Shown here: positions 1 through 9,037 of the stretch, piece after piece
Numbering within the stretch: position 1 is the stretch's first letter
How the letters are laid out: each line of letters begins with the position of its first letter
Assembly (NCBI RefSeq): GCF_013408095.1
Contig: NZ_JACBZF010000006.1
Span: 62,001 to 126,000 of the forward strand
Length of the DNA stretch: 64,000 nt
Direction: 5' to 3'
Origin: Novosphingobium marinum
Lineage (GTDB): Bacteria; Pseudomonadota; Alphaproteobacteria; Sphingomonadales; Sphingomonadaceae
Made by a program: the position numbers and the translations under genes
The notes under the pieces: generated by a model
What the model was told of the DNA's origin: nothing
Seen by the model: only the letters and a program-made list of their open reading frames with translations
Database searches by the model: none

Positions 1-262
1 GCCGATAGTGGTCAATAAGCGAATTGCGCAGGACCCGGCGAAGCCAGGCGTCCACCTTCCCGTTGTCCTGCGGTTCCCGGGCGGCCCGAAGGACTTTGAC
101 GCAGAAATCCTGAAACGCATCTTCCGCTTCCTCGGTACGACTCAGCCGCCGTTGGAAGTACCGCATGAATTCGGCGCGGCATTCGGTCAGTCGTTGGATG
201 ACGGCGTCCTCGCCGAGCGCAGACGAGGGTCTGAATGACCCGTTATGTGTTAAGGTTGGCAT
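1..262 (-). CDS. ECF-type RNA polymerase sigma factor (5' part, runs off the left edge)
   Basis: The reverse strand starts with an ATG at 262, preceded by a GGAGG ribosome site 7 nt upstream, and stays open to base 1. The translation contains a sigma-70 region-2 signature: EEAEDAFQDFCVKVLRA near residues 41-57, then VDAWLRRVLRNSLIDHYR. Both match the region 2.1-2.4 pattern of extracytoplasmic-function sigma factors, which direct RNA polymerase to stress promoters. Only about 87 residues are visible, so region 4 is unseen. It lies downstream of the secreted Cys-containing protein at 347-766 on the same strand, possibly in one transcript. Family assignment is fairly sure; the target regulon is unknown. 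Confidence 0.75.
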   Translation of the reverse strand, partial: MPTLTHNGSFRPSSALGEDAVIQRLTECRAEFMRYFQRRLSRTEEAEDAFQDFCVKVLRAAREPQDNGKVDAWLRRVLRNSLIDHYR

Positions 263-346
263 AGTAAGACCTCCATGCCGAGAGGAAATCAAAAGGGGGG
301 TTCGGATCGCAAAGGACCCGCGTGTACCCACCGCGAAAAGCCGGAT

Positions 347-766
347 TTACGCGGTGAGCCGGGGCGGTGGGATCTCTTGTTCGAGGAGTGCAGGATCAAA
401 AGCGTCCGCTGGCCCGATCGACCATGCTCCGGTTGTCGGTGCGGCGCGACGAGACAAGGTGCTATCGGGCAGAACCGCGCAGCAGATCGACGAGCGGCAA
501 TGGTCAGCGGTTGCAGGGGACTGTTTGTGAAGTGCGCCGGTCGTGCAATGCTCTTCCAGTTCGGCTACTTGCGACGTGGATGGCGCGACCGGAGCCGCGA
601 ACACGGCCGCATCGAGATGAAGAAAGTTCAGGCCGAGCGCCAGCAACAGGCAGAGAACCAAGCGGCGCAAGCTTGCAGCACGATTGGGGTTTCTTGCAGA
701 AGCTTTTCTCACTGAAGCGGCACCGACATATCCGATGGCCCGGTCGCCATCTGGGGCACCTGACAC
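347..766 (-). CDS. Small secreted Cys-containing protein of unknown function
   Basis: The frame encodes up to 139 aa. The hydrophobic stretch LRRLVLCLLLALGLNFLHL followed by AAVFAAP looks like a Sec signal peptide, so the mature part is probably periplasmic. The mature part carries a few Cys (EEHC, DHCRSSICC) and ends in a Pro-rich tail. The pattern resembles small metal-resistance accessory proteins (CopL/DUF2946-like), but I cannot show that. The start is uncertain: the first in-frame start is GTG at 766, and a GTG at 712 would place the signal peptide closer to the N-terminus. No strong ribosome site is seen for either. It lies 85 nt upstream of the ECF sigma gene. Confidence 0.45.
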   Translation of the reverse strand: MSGAPDGDRAIGYVGAASVRKASARNPNRAASLRRLVLCLLLALGLNFLHLDAAVFAAPVAPSTSQVAELEEHCTTGALHKQSPATADHCRSSICCAVLPDSTLSRRAAPTTGAWSIGPADAFDPALLEQEIPPPRLTA

Positions 767-899
767 GCGAATGCCTCGGCCGGCATTGAGCTATGTCAAC
801 GCCGCGCATCTAAGTCGGCCGGCCGGGCGCCCTACCGGGTTCGCTCCAACGAGCGCCAACATTGGTTTGTCTTTTCCGTTGTTCGACTTTCCGGTGCGC

Positions 900-1841
900 T
901 CACGGCCGAGGCGGAATTTGCCTGCTCAGTTCGCCGTAAAGCCGCTCGACATCTTCACGGCGGCACAGGCCAGTGCCAGGCGACAGTACGGCGGCAGCGC
1001 CTGCCGCCATGCCGTAGGCGAAGGCATCTTGCTCATCGCGGCCCTGCGCCAAAGCGAGTGTCATCGCCGCGACGAAGCTGTCGCCAGCGCCGACCGCGCT
1101 CTTCGCGACCACGTCGAGCGCCGGCTGACGTAGCGCGGCTTGAGCGGTCACGAGCAGCGCACCGTCGCGCCCAAGCGTCAGGGCCACCATCTCTGCCGAA
1201 CCAGCATCAATGAGTTCCCTGGCCGCCGCCTCTTGTGCCGCGCCGTCGGCGAGCCTGCGTCCGACCAGCGCCTCGAGTTCGCCAAGGCTGGGCTTCACCA
1301 GGTGGACGCCGCGAACAAGCCCGGCACGAAGCGCGCTTCCCGACGTATCGAGAACCAGTCGAATTCCCTTGCGGTGCGCCAGGGCAGCTACGGTCTCATA
1401 GAAATCGTCGGGAACAGCACGCGGCAAGCTGCCGCTGGCGACGAGGTATTCGCAATCGATATCTTCGAGGGCCTCCAGGATTGCGCGCCATTCCCACTCC
1501 ATCACGAGCGGGCCCGCGGGGACGAAGCGATATTCCTCGCCGCTCGAACGTTCAAAGACTGCGTGACTGATGCGGGTATGGTCCGCGATCGGTACACGAC
1601 GGTGTGCGATCAATGCGGTATCGAGAAGGTCGTCGAGCACACCGCCGGTCGCGCCGCCGGCCAGATACATCGCAAGTACAGGGCCACCCAGCTCCCTGAT
1701 GACCCGAGCCACATTGATCCCGCCCCCACCAGGATCATAGCGTTCATCGGACGTTCGAATCTTGTGAACCGGTCGCACGATGTCCGCCTCGGCGGAGCCG
1801 TCGATCGACGGGTTCAGAGTCAATGTGACAATCGTCTTCAT
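900..1841 (-). CDS. pfkB: PfkB-family sugar-phosphate kinase (phosphofructokinase-like), copy 1
   Basis: The product (313 aa) is a ribokinase/PfkB-fold kinase, most like 6-phosphofructokinase II or 1-phosphofructokinase, phosphorylating a fructose phosphate with ATP in the cytoplasm. Seen in the sequence: N-terminal TLTLNPSIDG, the PfkB signature GGGGINVARV at about residues 41-50, and the C-terminal catalytic/anion-hole motif SAVGAGDSF. The ATG at 1841 is preferred over upstream starts because GGGAGGAA lies just upstream of it. It is divergent from the beta-PGM/trehalose phosphatase gene, which supplies glucose-6-phosphate. A paralogue lies at 25037-25975. Which fructose phosphate is used cannot be told from sequence. 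Confidence 0.88.
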   Translation of the reverse strand: MKTIVTLTLNPSIDGSAEADIVRPVHKIRTSDERYDPGGGGINVARVIRELGGPVLAMYLAGGATGGVLDDLLDTALIAHRRVPIADHTRISHAVFERSSGEEYRFVPAGPLVMEWEWRAILEALEDIDCEYLVASGSLPRAVPDDFYETVAALAHRKGIRLVLDTSGSALRAGLVRGVHLVKPSLGELEALVGRRLADGAAQEAAARELIDAGSAEMVALTLGRDGALLVTAQAALRQPALDVVAKSAVGAGDSFVAAMTLALAQGRDEQDAFAYGMAAGAAAVLSPGTGLCRREDVERLYGELSRQIPPRP

Positions 1842-2286
1842 TCGCCAGTTCCTCCCGGCTTTCCTGGACACGGTGCCGGCCGAGGGACAGCAACCGGGTA
1901 GCGCCGCCCGCCAAGGGCAGCGTAGCAAGTCTTCTGTGATCTCGAGCCGGACATCGCCCGAGAGACGTTGCCCATGCCGATTTGTTACGCGCAAGCCACT
2001 CCCGTGGTCCTTCCGAAAACCGCCGACAGGTGAAATGCGGCGCCGACGCGGCGGTCGTCTCGGCCCATTGCCGCAAACTTGCCGGTCCGGAGGACCACCG
2101 CAGGAGCGAGCGGCCCGCGTGCCGGTGTAATGGGCCGGCAGCGCGTTCGTCTAATGGTAGTCCTTCTTCTTGGGAGCCTCTCTTGTGCGTCCGCAGGGAG
2201 AAAAAAGGGCTTCATCACTCGAAGTTGGGCAGAGCGCTGATGCCGGTCATCGGTGGACCGCCGCAAAACGGAGACACAGCAAAGCG
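1842..2286. other. Divergent intergenic region between pfkB and the beta-PGM/otsB fusion
   Basis: These 445 bases separate two divergent sugar genes and should hold both promoters. I see no convincing gene. A tRNA-like D-arm string near 2148 has no matching acceptor stem or T-arm. A GGAG at 2270-2273 is the likely ribosome site of the fusion gene. Confidence 0.4.
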
Positions 2287-3861
2287 ATGAGCCCTGGTCC
2301 GGCCGATCCGCATGAAGAGGGTTACGCGGCCTTCCTCTTTGACCTTGACGGCGTGGTCACCAATACGGCGCAGCTGCATGCAGCGGCATGGAAGCAATTG
2401 TTCGACGAATTCCTTGCCCAGCGTACAAACCGGCGCGGCAAGCCATATCGCGCGTTCGGAGAAGAGGACTACCGACGCTTCATCGATGGCATGCCCCGAT
2501 ACGAGGGAGTGCGCAGCTTCCTCGTATCGCGCAAGATCAGCCTGCCCCATGGCGATCCTGCCGATCCGCCTGATCGCGAGACGATCTGTGGTCTCGGCAA
2601 CCGCAAGAATCGTTTCTTCCAGGAGCAGCTGGCAGATAGCGGCGTAGAAGTCTTCGAAACCAGCGTTGCCTTCATCCGAGAGCTTCGCCGTCAAGGCGTG
2701 AAAACCGCTCTCGTCTCCTCAAGCAAGAACGCATCGGCTGTCCTCGATGCAGCCGGTCTGAAAGGGATTTTCGACGTGCGGATCGACGGCGTGGAAGCCG
2801 AACGGCTTTCGCTGGCAGGAAAGCCGCGGCCAGATACCTTTCTCGAAGCAGCGCGGCGCCTGGAAACGCCCCCGCAACACTCGGTTGTCATAGAAGATGC
2901 CATCGCCGGTGTAGCAGCCGGCAGGGCGGGCGGCTTCGGACTCGTGATCGGTATCGACCGGACCGGCGTTGCGGCTGCCATGAAAGCAAAAGGTGCCGAT
3001 ATCGTGGTTGAGGATCTTGCCGAACTGGAGCTTCGCCCGATTCCTCCGATCCAGAACCATCAGACCGCCGATCTTCTACCCGACGCCCTCTCCTGCACGG
3101 CCGGCATATGCGCACTATTTTCCAAGAAGCGTCCGGCCGTTTTTCTCGACTACGACGGCACGCTGACGCCGATCGTCGCCCGGCCAGAACTTGCCGTCCT
3201 GTCCGCCGAAATGCGGGGGATCCTCGCGGATCTTGCCTCGCATTGTCATGTCGCCATCGTCAGCGGGCGCGACCGCGCGGAGGTGGCTCGTCTGGTCGGC
3301 CTTGACGGTCTCGTCTATGCTGGAAGTCATGGCTTCGACATCGCAGGTCCCGATGGCTTGCATGAGGAGCATGAAGGCGCTTCCGCCTTTCTTTCGGCGC
3401 TGGACCGTGCCGAAGCACTGCTCCAGGCCGAGATTGGCGACATCGAAGGCGTTCTGCTCGAACGCAAGAAGTTCGCCATCGCTGTCCACTACCGTCTGGT
3501 GGCGCGAAGGCAAATCACGCGAATCAAACGCGCCGCGGAGACGGCGGCTGAACGCCATGGCCTGAGGCAAACGACCGGCAAGAAGGTTTTCGAGCTGCGT
3601 CCGGATTTGGACTGGGACAAGGGCAAAGCCGTTCTCTGGCTATTGTCCGCGCTCGATCTCGAAGCAGAAGACGTCGTGCCGCTCTATGTCGGCGACGACG
3701 ATACGGACGAAGACGCGTTTGCCGCACTGTCAGGTCGGGGGATCGGCATCCTGGTGACGAACGCTGCCCGCCATACCTTAGCGCAGTATAAATTGTCGGA
3801 CACCCAGGCGGTCGAGCAGTTTCTGGGCTCCCTCTCTCGAAAGCTGGCGCGTCGTGGCTAG
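2287..3861 (+). CDS. Fusion of beta-phosphoglucomutase and trehalose-6-phosphate phosphatase
   Basis: The product (524 aa) has two HAD-fold domains. The first (about 10-250) has nucleophile motif DLDGVVTN at residue 19 and late motif EDAIAGVAAGRAGGFG, typical of beta-phosphoglucomutase (beta-G1P to G6P). The second (about 275-520) has DYDGTLTP at residue 288, VSGRDRAEV, and GDDDTDEDAF at 469, typical of OtsB (trehalose-6-P to trehalose). The ATG at 2287 is chosen because homology begins just after it and GGAG lies 13 nt upstream. The stop overlaps the GH65 gene by 8 nt. Together the two genes could turn trehalose-6-P into trehalose, phosphorolyse it, and recover G6P. No otsA is seen in the window. 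Confidence 0.9.
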   Translation: MSPGPADPHEEGYAAFLFDLDGVVTNTAQLHAAAWKQLFDEFLAQRTNRRGKPYRAFGEEDYRRFIDGMPRYEGVRSFLVSRKISLPHGDPADPPDRETICGLGNRKNRFFQEQLADSGVEVFETSVAFIRELRRQGVKTALVSSSKNASAVLDAAGLKGIFDVRIDGVEAERLSLAGKPRPDTFLEAARRLETPPQHSVVIEDAIAGVAAGRAGGFGLVIGIDRTGVAAAMKAKGADIVVEDLAELELRPIPPIQNHQTADLLPDALSCTAGICALFSKKRPAVFLDYDGTLTPIVARPELAVLSAEMRGILADLASHCHVAIVSGRDRAEVARLVGLDGLVYAGSHGFDIAGPDGLHEEHEGASAFLSALDRAEALLQAEIGDIEGVLLERKKFAIAVHYRLVARRQITRIKRAAETAAERHGLRQTTGKKVFELRPDLDWDKGKAVLWLLSALDLEAEDVVPLYVGDDDTDEDAFAALSGRGIGILVTNAARHTLAQYKLSDTQAVEQFLGSLSRKLARRG

Positions 3862-6280
3862 TTGGACCCTTGCCTATGACGGCTTCGACCCGGACCAGGA
3901 AGCCTTGCGCGAGGCGCTGTGCACGCTCGGCAACGGCTATTTCGCAACCCGTGGCGCGGTGGAAGAGAGCGATGCGGACGAAACCCACTATCCCGGCACG
4001 TACCTGGCGGGCGGATACAATCGTCTGGTGACGGATATTGCCGGGCGGCCGGTTGAAAACGAGGATCTCGTCAACCTGCCGAACTGGCTCCCGCTCACCT
4101 TCCGGCCGGAGGGCGGCGAGTGGCTCAATCTGCCCAGCACCCAGATCCTTGTCTACCGCCAGGAACTGGACCTGGAACAAGGCGTGCTCCGGCGCGTGAT
4201 GCGCGTGCGCGACCGCGAAGGGAGGGAAACGCATCTCACCGCCCGCCGTCTCGTCCACATGGGTTCGCCCCACCTCGCCGCGATCGAATGGACGCTGCTA
4301 CCAGACAACTGGTCGGGGGGCATCGAAGTGCTGTCCGCTCTCGACGGACGAGTGATCAACTGCGGCGTTACGCGCTACCGCCAGCTCGATGGCAAGCACC
4401 TCATCCCATTGATCGCCGAGGAGCTTGGTGAGGACGGACTCCTTCTCGTCGCTGAGACCAGCCAATCGCGTATCCGGATCGCCGAGGCGGCCCAAACTCG
4501 CGCTTACAGCAACAACGAACGGATAAAGAGCGAACGCCAGTTCCGGCAGGATCACGGTTATGCCGCTCACGCGCTCTCGTTCGAGGTGGCGGAAGGAAGC
4601 CCCGTCACGATCGAAAAGATTGTCGCGCTACACACTTCGCGTGACCGGGCTATTTCGAGTCCCGAGCAGGCGGCGCGGAACACGCTGCGCAAGGCAGGGC
4701 GCTTTGCGGCGCTGCTCGAGGATCACGCCCGCGCCTGGTCGCAGCTGTGGCGCCGCTGCGACATCACTATGGAGGGAAGACAGCGAACGCAGATGATCCT
4801 GCGGCTGCATATCTTTCATTTACTGCAGACCGTTTCACCGCACAGCGTCGATCTCGACGCCGGTGTGCCCGCGCGTGGCCTTCATGGCGAGGCGTATCGC
4901 GGTCACATCTTCTGGGACGAACTCTTCATCTTCCCTTTCTTCAACCTGCGCATCCCCGAGATCACGCGCGCGCTGCTGTGCTACCGGCATCGCAGGCTGC
5001 CCATGGCACGATGGCTGGCGCACGAAAGCGGATACCGCGGCGCCATGTACCCGTGGCAGAGCGGCAGCGACGGGCGGGAGGAGACGCAGACGCTCCATCT
5101 CAACCCCAAATCCGGCCGCTGGTTGCCCGACAACTCGCACCTGCAACGTCATGTCAACGCCGCCATCGCGTACAATGTCTGGCGCTATTACCAGGCGACG
5201 GGAGATCACGAGTTCCTGTCGTATTACGGCGCGGAAATGCTATTCGAGATCGCCCGATTCTGGGCGAGCATTGCGGTCTTCAACCCAATTCGCGGCCGAT
5301 ACGAAATTCGCGGCGCAATGGGCCCGGACGAATTCCACGATCGCTATCCGTGGTCGGATACGCCCGGACTCGACAACAACGCCTACACCAATGTCATGGC
5401 AGCCTGGGTGCTCGGTCGCGCATTGGAGGCCCGCAATCACCTCGATGCTGAACGGCGAACCGAACTCGACGAATCGCTCGGTCTCAGCGCGGAGGACCTC
5501 GCCGCCTGGGATGAGATCGGCCGCAAGCTGATGGTGCCGTTCCACGAGGGGGTGATCAGCCAATTCGAAGGTTATGAAAGGCTGCTGGAGTTCGAGTGGG
5601 AGGCTTACCGAGAAAAGTACGGAGACATTCGCCGGCTCGATCGCATCCTTGAGGCCGAAGGAGACACCGTCAATCGCTACAAGGCATCAAAGCAGGCCGA
5701 TGTGCTGATGCTGTTTTATCTCTTTTCATCCGACGAACTGGGACATCTGTTTAACCATCTTGGCTATAGCTTTGAGAAAGAGCTGATCCCGCGAACTGTC
5801 GATTACTATCTGCGACGAACCTCCAACGGCTCGACGCTGAGTGGGATTGTGCATTCCTGGGTTCTGGCCCGATCGGACCGAGCGGAATCCTGGATGCAGC
5901 TGAAAGACGCGCTGGAGAGTGACATTGCCGATGTTCAGGGAGGTACGACCCCAGAGGGCATTCATCTTGGTGCCATGGCCGGCACGGTTGATCTGATCCA
6001 GCGCGGGCAGACCGGACTGGAAATTCGCGATGACACGCTGCGGCTCGACCCTTGCCTTCCGCACGAGCTGCAAGGTCTGAGCTTTCGCATTCGCCACCGC
6101 GGTCAATGGCTCGATGTCGAGATCAAAGGCGGCCGCATCACCGTGTCTGCATCCGAGAGCTGGGATGGACCGAGCCGGCTTGTGATTGGCGGCAAAAGCT
6201 ACCCTCTGGGCGCGGGCGAAGTCCGTCAGGTCGCTTGCCATTACCCACAGCGTGGTGATGATCGGGCTGAAGGCGGCTAA
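3854..6280 (+). CDS. Glycoside hydrolase family 65 phosphorylase (trehalose/kojibiose phosphorylase-like), copy 1
   Basis: The product (808 aa, usual GH65 length) should cleave an alpha-linked disaccharide with phosphate, releasing beta-glucose-1-phosphate and glucose in the cytoplasm. Seen: N-terminal TLGNGYFATRGA, the (alpha/alpha)6-barrel stretch HGEAYRGHIFWDELFIFPFF, the catalytic acid in GPDE (Glu493), and a phosphate/substrate stretch KASKQADVLMLFYLFS. The start is GTG at 3854 inside the end of the previous gene, an 8-nt overlap that suggests translational coupling. The adjacent beta-PGM and trehalose phosphatase domains make trehalose the most likely substrate; this is inference from context. 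Kojibiose or nigerose phosphorylase activity is possible. Confidence 0.9.
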   Translation: MASWTLAYDGFDPDQEALREALCTLGNGYFATRGAVEESDADETHYPGTYLAGGYNRLVTDIAGRPVENEDLVNLPNWLPLTFRPEGGEWLNLPSTQILVYRQELDLEQGVLRRVMRVRDREGRETHLTARRLVHMGSPHLAAIEWTLLPDNWSGGIEVLSALDGRVINCGVTRYRQLDGKHLIPLIAEELGEDGLLLVAETSQSRIRIAEAAQTRAYSNNERIKSERQFRQDHGYAAHALSFEVAEGSPVTIEKIVALHTSRDRAISSPEQAARNTLRKAGRFAALLEDHARAWSQLWRRCDITMEGRQRTQMILRLHIFHLLQTVSPHSVDLDAGVPARGLHGEAYRGHIFWDELFIFPFFNLRIPEITRALLCYRHRRLPMARWLAHESGYRGAMYPWQSGSDGREETQTLHLNPKSGRWLPDNSHLQRHVNAAIAYNVWRYYQATGDHEFLSYYGAEMLFEIARFWASIAVFNPIRGRYEIRGAMGPDEFHDRYPWSDTPGLDNNAYTNVMAAWVLGRALEARNHLDAERRTELDESLGLSAEDLAAWDEIGRKLMVPFHEGVISQFEGYERLLEFEWEAYREKYGDIRRLDRILEAEGDTVNRYKASKQADVLMLFYLFSSDELGHLFNHLGYSFEKELIPRTVDYYLRRTSNGSTLSGIVHSWVLARSDRAESWMQLKDALESDIADVQGGTTPEGIHLGAMAGTVDLIQRGQTGLEIRDDTLRLDPCLPHELQGLSFRIRHRGQWLDVEIKGGRITVSASESWDGPSRLVIGGKSYPLGAGEVRQVACHYPQRGDDRAEGG

Positions 6281-6580
6281 GCGTGATGATCAACCGGAAT
6301 GACCTGCGATTTCGAACTGGGCGCACCGAGCCAGCCTGGTGCGGGGCTCGTAGCAGTTTGCGGTTGCTCCGGCAAACCTCTCAGCAAGTTGTCCTCTTAC
6401 CCGGACCTTGCCGCCCCGATTGGCCGACCTGGCCGAACCCCCCCCCCTGTTGCCGGCGCCGCGTCGTCGGATCGGATGACGCAGAGCTCTGTGGGCCGCA
6501 CGTGCATGACCATCTCCATCGGCATGATCCGGCACTATTCGGCAACCAGGCCGGCCCGCAACAACACAGGAGAAACGAAC
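6281..6580. other. Intergenic, no gene seen
   Basis: These 300 bases lie between the GH65 gene and the DUF302 gene. They include a run of eight C near 6440. I see no supported gene or clear terminator. The AGGAGA at 6569-6574 serves the DUF302 gene. Confidence 0.4.
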
Positions 6581-6988
6581 GTGAGCTATTATTCTGCCAA
6601 GACCATCGAAGCCGGAGACATCGAAGCCGCGCACGAGCGCGTAAAGGCGCCGCTGCAAGAACATGGGTTCGGCATTCTCACTGAGATCAACCTGCAGGCA
6701 ACTCTAAAGGAAAAGATCGGCGCGGACTTCCGGCCCTACCGTATCCTGGGCGCATGCAATCCAACCCTGGCGCACAAGGCATTGCAGGCCGAGGACAAGA
6801 TCGGAACCATGCTGCCCTGCAACGTCATTATCCAGCAGGTTGCTGCCGAGGCGTTCGAAGTCGCGGCGGTCGATCCGGTCGCCTCGATGCAAGCGATCGA
6901 AAACGCGGCGCTGGCAGAGGTCGCGGCAGGCGTGAGAGATAAATTGAAAGCGGTGATAGCGGCTCAATCGGCCCGTGCACCCCCCTAA
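6581..6988 (+). CDS. DUF302 family protein
   Basis: The product (135 aa) matches the DUF302 family: GFGILTEINLQATLKEKIG, then RPYRILGACNPTLAHKALQ, then IGTMLPCNVII. The family's biochemical role is not established; members are small soluble proteins often found in metal and oxygen-stress gene clusters. The GTG at 6581 is chosen because AGGAGA lies 7 nt upstream and the family starts at this point; an upstream ATG in the same frame lacks homology. It is followed by the Met-rich secreted protein on the same strand, 70 nt downstream. GACNP holds the single Cys usually conserved in the family. Confidence 0.85.
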   Translation: MSYYSAKTIEAGDIEAAHERVKAPLQEHGFGILTEINLQATLKEKIGADFRPYRILGACNPTLAHKALQAEDKIGTMLPCNVIIQQVAAEAFEVAAVDPVASMQAIENAALAEVAAGVRDKLKAVIAAQSARAPP

Positions 6989-7058
6989 GAAATAAACAAG
7001 GAGAATGCCTACGCCAAGGAAATATTCACGATCAACCCACCGAAATTTAGAGGAAATG

Positions 7059-7457
7059 ATGATGAAACGGACACTCTTTACAACCGCACTTGCCGCCGCG
7101 CTTGCTTCGTCGCCCGCCATTGCACAGCAGGCTGAACATCAGCACGGCGCTACAACCGCTCAGGCTGGTGAACCGGACCACAAGGCCGGCATGATGATGG
7201 GGTCTCAAGCGATGCAAGAGCACCGTCAGAAGATGGAGGAAATGCGCGCGCTGATGCAAAAGGCGCGCACCGCCACCGACCCGGCCGAGCGCCAGCGGCT
7301 GATGGCCGAGCACCAGCAGAAAATGCAGGAACACATGGCAAGCATGATGAAAGGCGATCATGCCGCCATGATGCGCGCTTGTCAGGAACGCATGGCGATG
7401 ATGCATGACATGATGGAGCAGATGGCGGCTCAGCAGGGCGAAATGACGCATCATTAA
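7059..7457 (+). CDS. Met/His-rich periplasmic protein, possible copper binder
   Basis: The product (132 aa) begins with a clear signal peptide (MMKRTLFTTALAAALASSPAIA, cleavage before QQ). The mature part is Met- and His-rich (HKAGMMMGSQAMQEHRQKM; HAAMMRACQERMAMMHDMM) and mostly helical, with one Cys. Met-rich periplasmic proteins often bind Cu(I), and the copA-copB pair is 4 kb away, so a copper-buffering role is a reasonable inference but unproven. Three ATGs in tandem occur at 7056, 7059 and 7062. AGAGGA ends at 7054, so 7059 or 7062 has the better spacing. It is convergent with the sensor kinase. Confidence 0.75.
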   Translation: MMKRTLFTTALAAALASSPAIAQQAEHQHGATTAQAGEPDHKAGMMMGSQAMQEHRQKMEEMRALMQKARTATDPAERQRLMAEHQQKMQEHMASMMKGDHAAMMRACQERMAMMHDMMEQMAAQQGEMTHH

Positions 7458-7470
7458 CAAACCGATCAGA

Positions 7471-7500
7471 GCCGCCGCGCCGGGAAAACGACACGGCGGC
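7471..7500. terminator. Possible stem-loop between convergent genes
   Basis: GCCGCCG and CGGCGGC form a 7-bp inverted repeat between the Met-rich gene and the kinase gene, which converge here. No T-run follows, so it is only a possible terminator. Confidence 0.3.
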
Positions 7501-7624
7501 CCATCGGGCTTCAACCGACGAGTCGCGGAAACGCGGCGCGAAAGGCACCAACCGATTGCTCGGGAGGCAGCGTTCCTTCCTGCTAATAAGTTTGCCGCTG
7601 ATCAGATTTTTTGGAAATGTCCAA

Positions 7625-9037
7625 TCAGAGGCTCAACCGTTCCTCTTTGTTCTCAAGCGGCAACGCCATACGGCAGAGCAATCCCTGGGGAAGATAGTCT
7701 ATTTCAACTTTCCCGCGCAAAGATCGCGTAAGCGTCGTCTCGATCAGGGTACTGCCAAAACCGCGGTGCGTTGGCGGAGATACGGGCGGTCCGCCGCTCT
7801 CTCTCCATTCCAGCGTCAGCCAACAGCCTCGATCACTGTCCTCAAGGGCCCATTCTACCGAGACGGTCCCTGTCGCAAGGCTCAGGGCCCCGTATTTCGC
7901 AGCATTGGTAGCCAATTCGTGGAGAACCAAGCCGACCGAAAGACCTGTCTTCGCATCAAGTGAGACAGTTGGGCCCGCAAGCACGATATTGGTGCCGTGC
8001 GCGTTCCGGAAGGGCTCCAACTCGCGAAGGAGCTGATCAAGCAGAGTGGTGCCGCTCTCGCCGTCTTGCGTCAGGTTCAGGCTCTTGGCGACCGCGCCAA
8101 GCCGCCCCTGCAGCGCTTGCTTGTAAGCATCCACGGATTGGGTGCCACGAGAGGAAAGACTCACGACGGATTGAACCAACGCCATCATGTTCTTCATGCG
8201 GTGATTCAGCTCGGCGGCGAGCAGGCGTCGCTGTTCGTCAAGCTCACGCCGCTCGCTCACATCGAAGGAGACGCCAACAAGGGTCTTGGCTTCTCCTTCC
8301 CCTCCGCGCAAGACCGTGCCCCGCGCGGCTACCCAGCGGGATGATCCCTCCCGATCGCGAATCCGGAACTCCCCGGCAAACTCTTCGGTCCTGGCAATGG
8401 CGTTATCGAGCACCCGGCGCAGCCCGGGTAGATCCTCCGGGTGAACCCTCGCAAAAGCATCATCGACATTGAGCCGTTCCTGTTCGCTCAACCCCCATAG
8501 GTGCCGCAAGGCGTCATCGCCCACGAGTTCATTGTTCTGGAGGTTCCACTCCCACGTACCCATGCGCCCGCCCCCGAGCGCCAGGCGCAAGCGACTTTCG
8601 TTCGCTGCAAGCTCGCGGTTACGCGTTTCGAGTTCCTGCTCAAGATGCCTGCGCTCCGAGACGTCCCGGATCACGACCGTGAGGGTGGTGTTCCCACTGA
8701 GCACATGCCGGGATAGCGTGGCTTCGACGGGGAATTCTTCGCCATTCTTGCGTTGCCCGAGCACATCCCTGCGATGCCCCATGATGCGGCGGGTCGCCTC
8801 CGAATCCGCCGCGAACGCCTTCACGTCGCTGACATGTCTCGCACGAAAGCGACGAGGAAGAAGGATCTCGACCGTTTCGCCAAGTATCTCGTCAGCCTCG
8901 TAGCCGAAAATCTCTTCAGCTGCACGGTTGAAAAGCAGGATGCGTCCGCTTCCGTCTGTGCTGACGACACCATCGCCAATCAGCGCAAGAATATCCGATC
9001 CTGAAGCTGCTGATGCAGGATGGCTTCCGCCGACCAT
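7625..9037 (-). CDS. PAS-domain HWE-family sensor histidine kinase
   Basis: The product (470 aa) has an N-terminal PAS domain (about 10-120: DGVVSTDGSGRILLFNRAAEEIFGY), a second PAS/PAC domain (about 145-265: WEWNLQNNELVGD, then VGVSFDVSERRELDEQR), and an HWE-type kinase domain with the phospho-acceptor in AELNHRMKNMMALV (His279) and N-box LVLHELATNAAKYGAL. No membrane segment is visible, so it is likely cytosolic. The start is set at 9037 because GGGAGGGAG sits 5 nt upstream; longer frames lack a ribosome site. No response regulator is adjacent. It may sense oxygen, redox or light through PAS ligands; the signal is unknown. Confidence 0.9.
   Translation of the reverse strand: MVGGSHPASAASGSDILALIGDGVVSTDGSGRILLFNRAAEEIFGYEADEILGETVEILLPRRFRARHVSDVKAFAADSEATRRIMGHRRDVLGQRKNGEEFPVEATLSRHVLSGNTTLTVVIRDVSERRHLEQELETRNRELAANESRLRLALGGGRMGTWEWNLQNNELVGDDALRHLWGLSEQERLNVDDAFARVHPEDLPGLRRVLDNAIARTEEFAGEFRIRDREGSSRWVAARGTVLRGGEGEAKTLVGVSFDVSERRELDEQRRLLAAELNHRMKNMMALVQSVVSLSSRGTQSVDAYKQALQGRLGAVAKSLNLTQDGESGTTLLDQLLRELEPFRNAHGTNIVLAGPTVSLDAKTGLSVGLVLHELATNAAKYGALSLATGTVSVEWALEDSDRGCWLTLEWRESGGPPVSPPTHRGFGSTLIETTLTRSLRGKVEIDYLPQGLLCRMALPLENKEERLSL

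Noticed and set aside
2148-2215. A tRNA-like string (TCGTCTAATGGTAG) that resembles a D-arm
   Set aside because: No acceptor stem, anticodon stem or GTTCGAATC-type T-arm can be paired around it.
6436-6450. Run of eight C as a possible frameshift site
   Set aside because: It lies between genes; no frames join across it.
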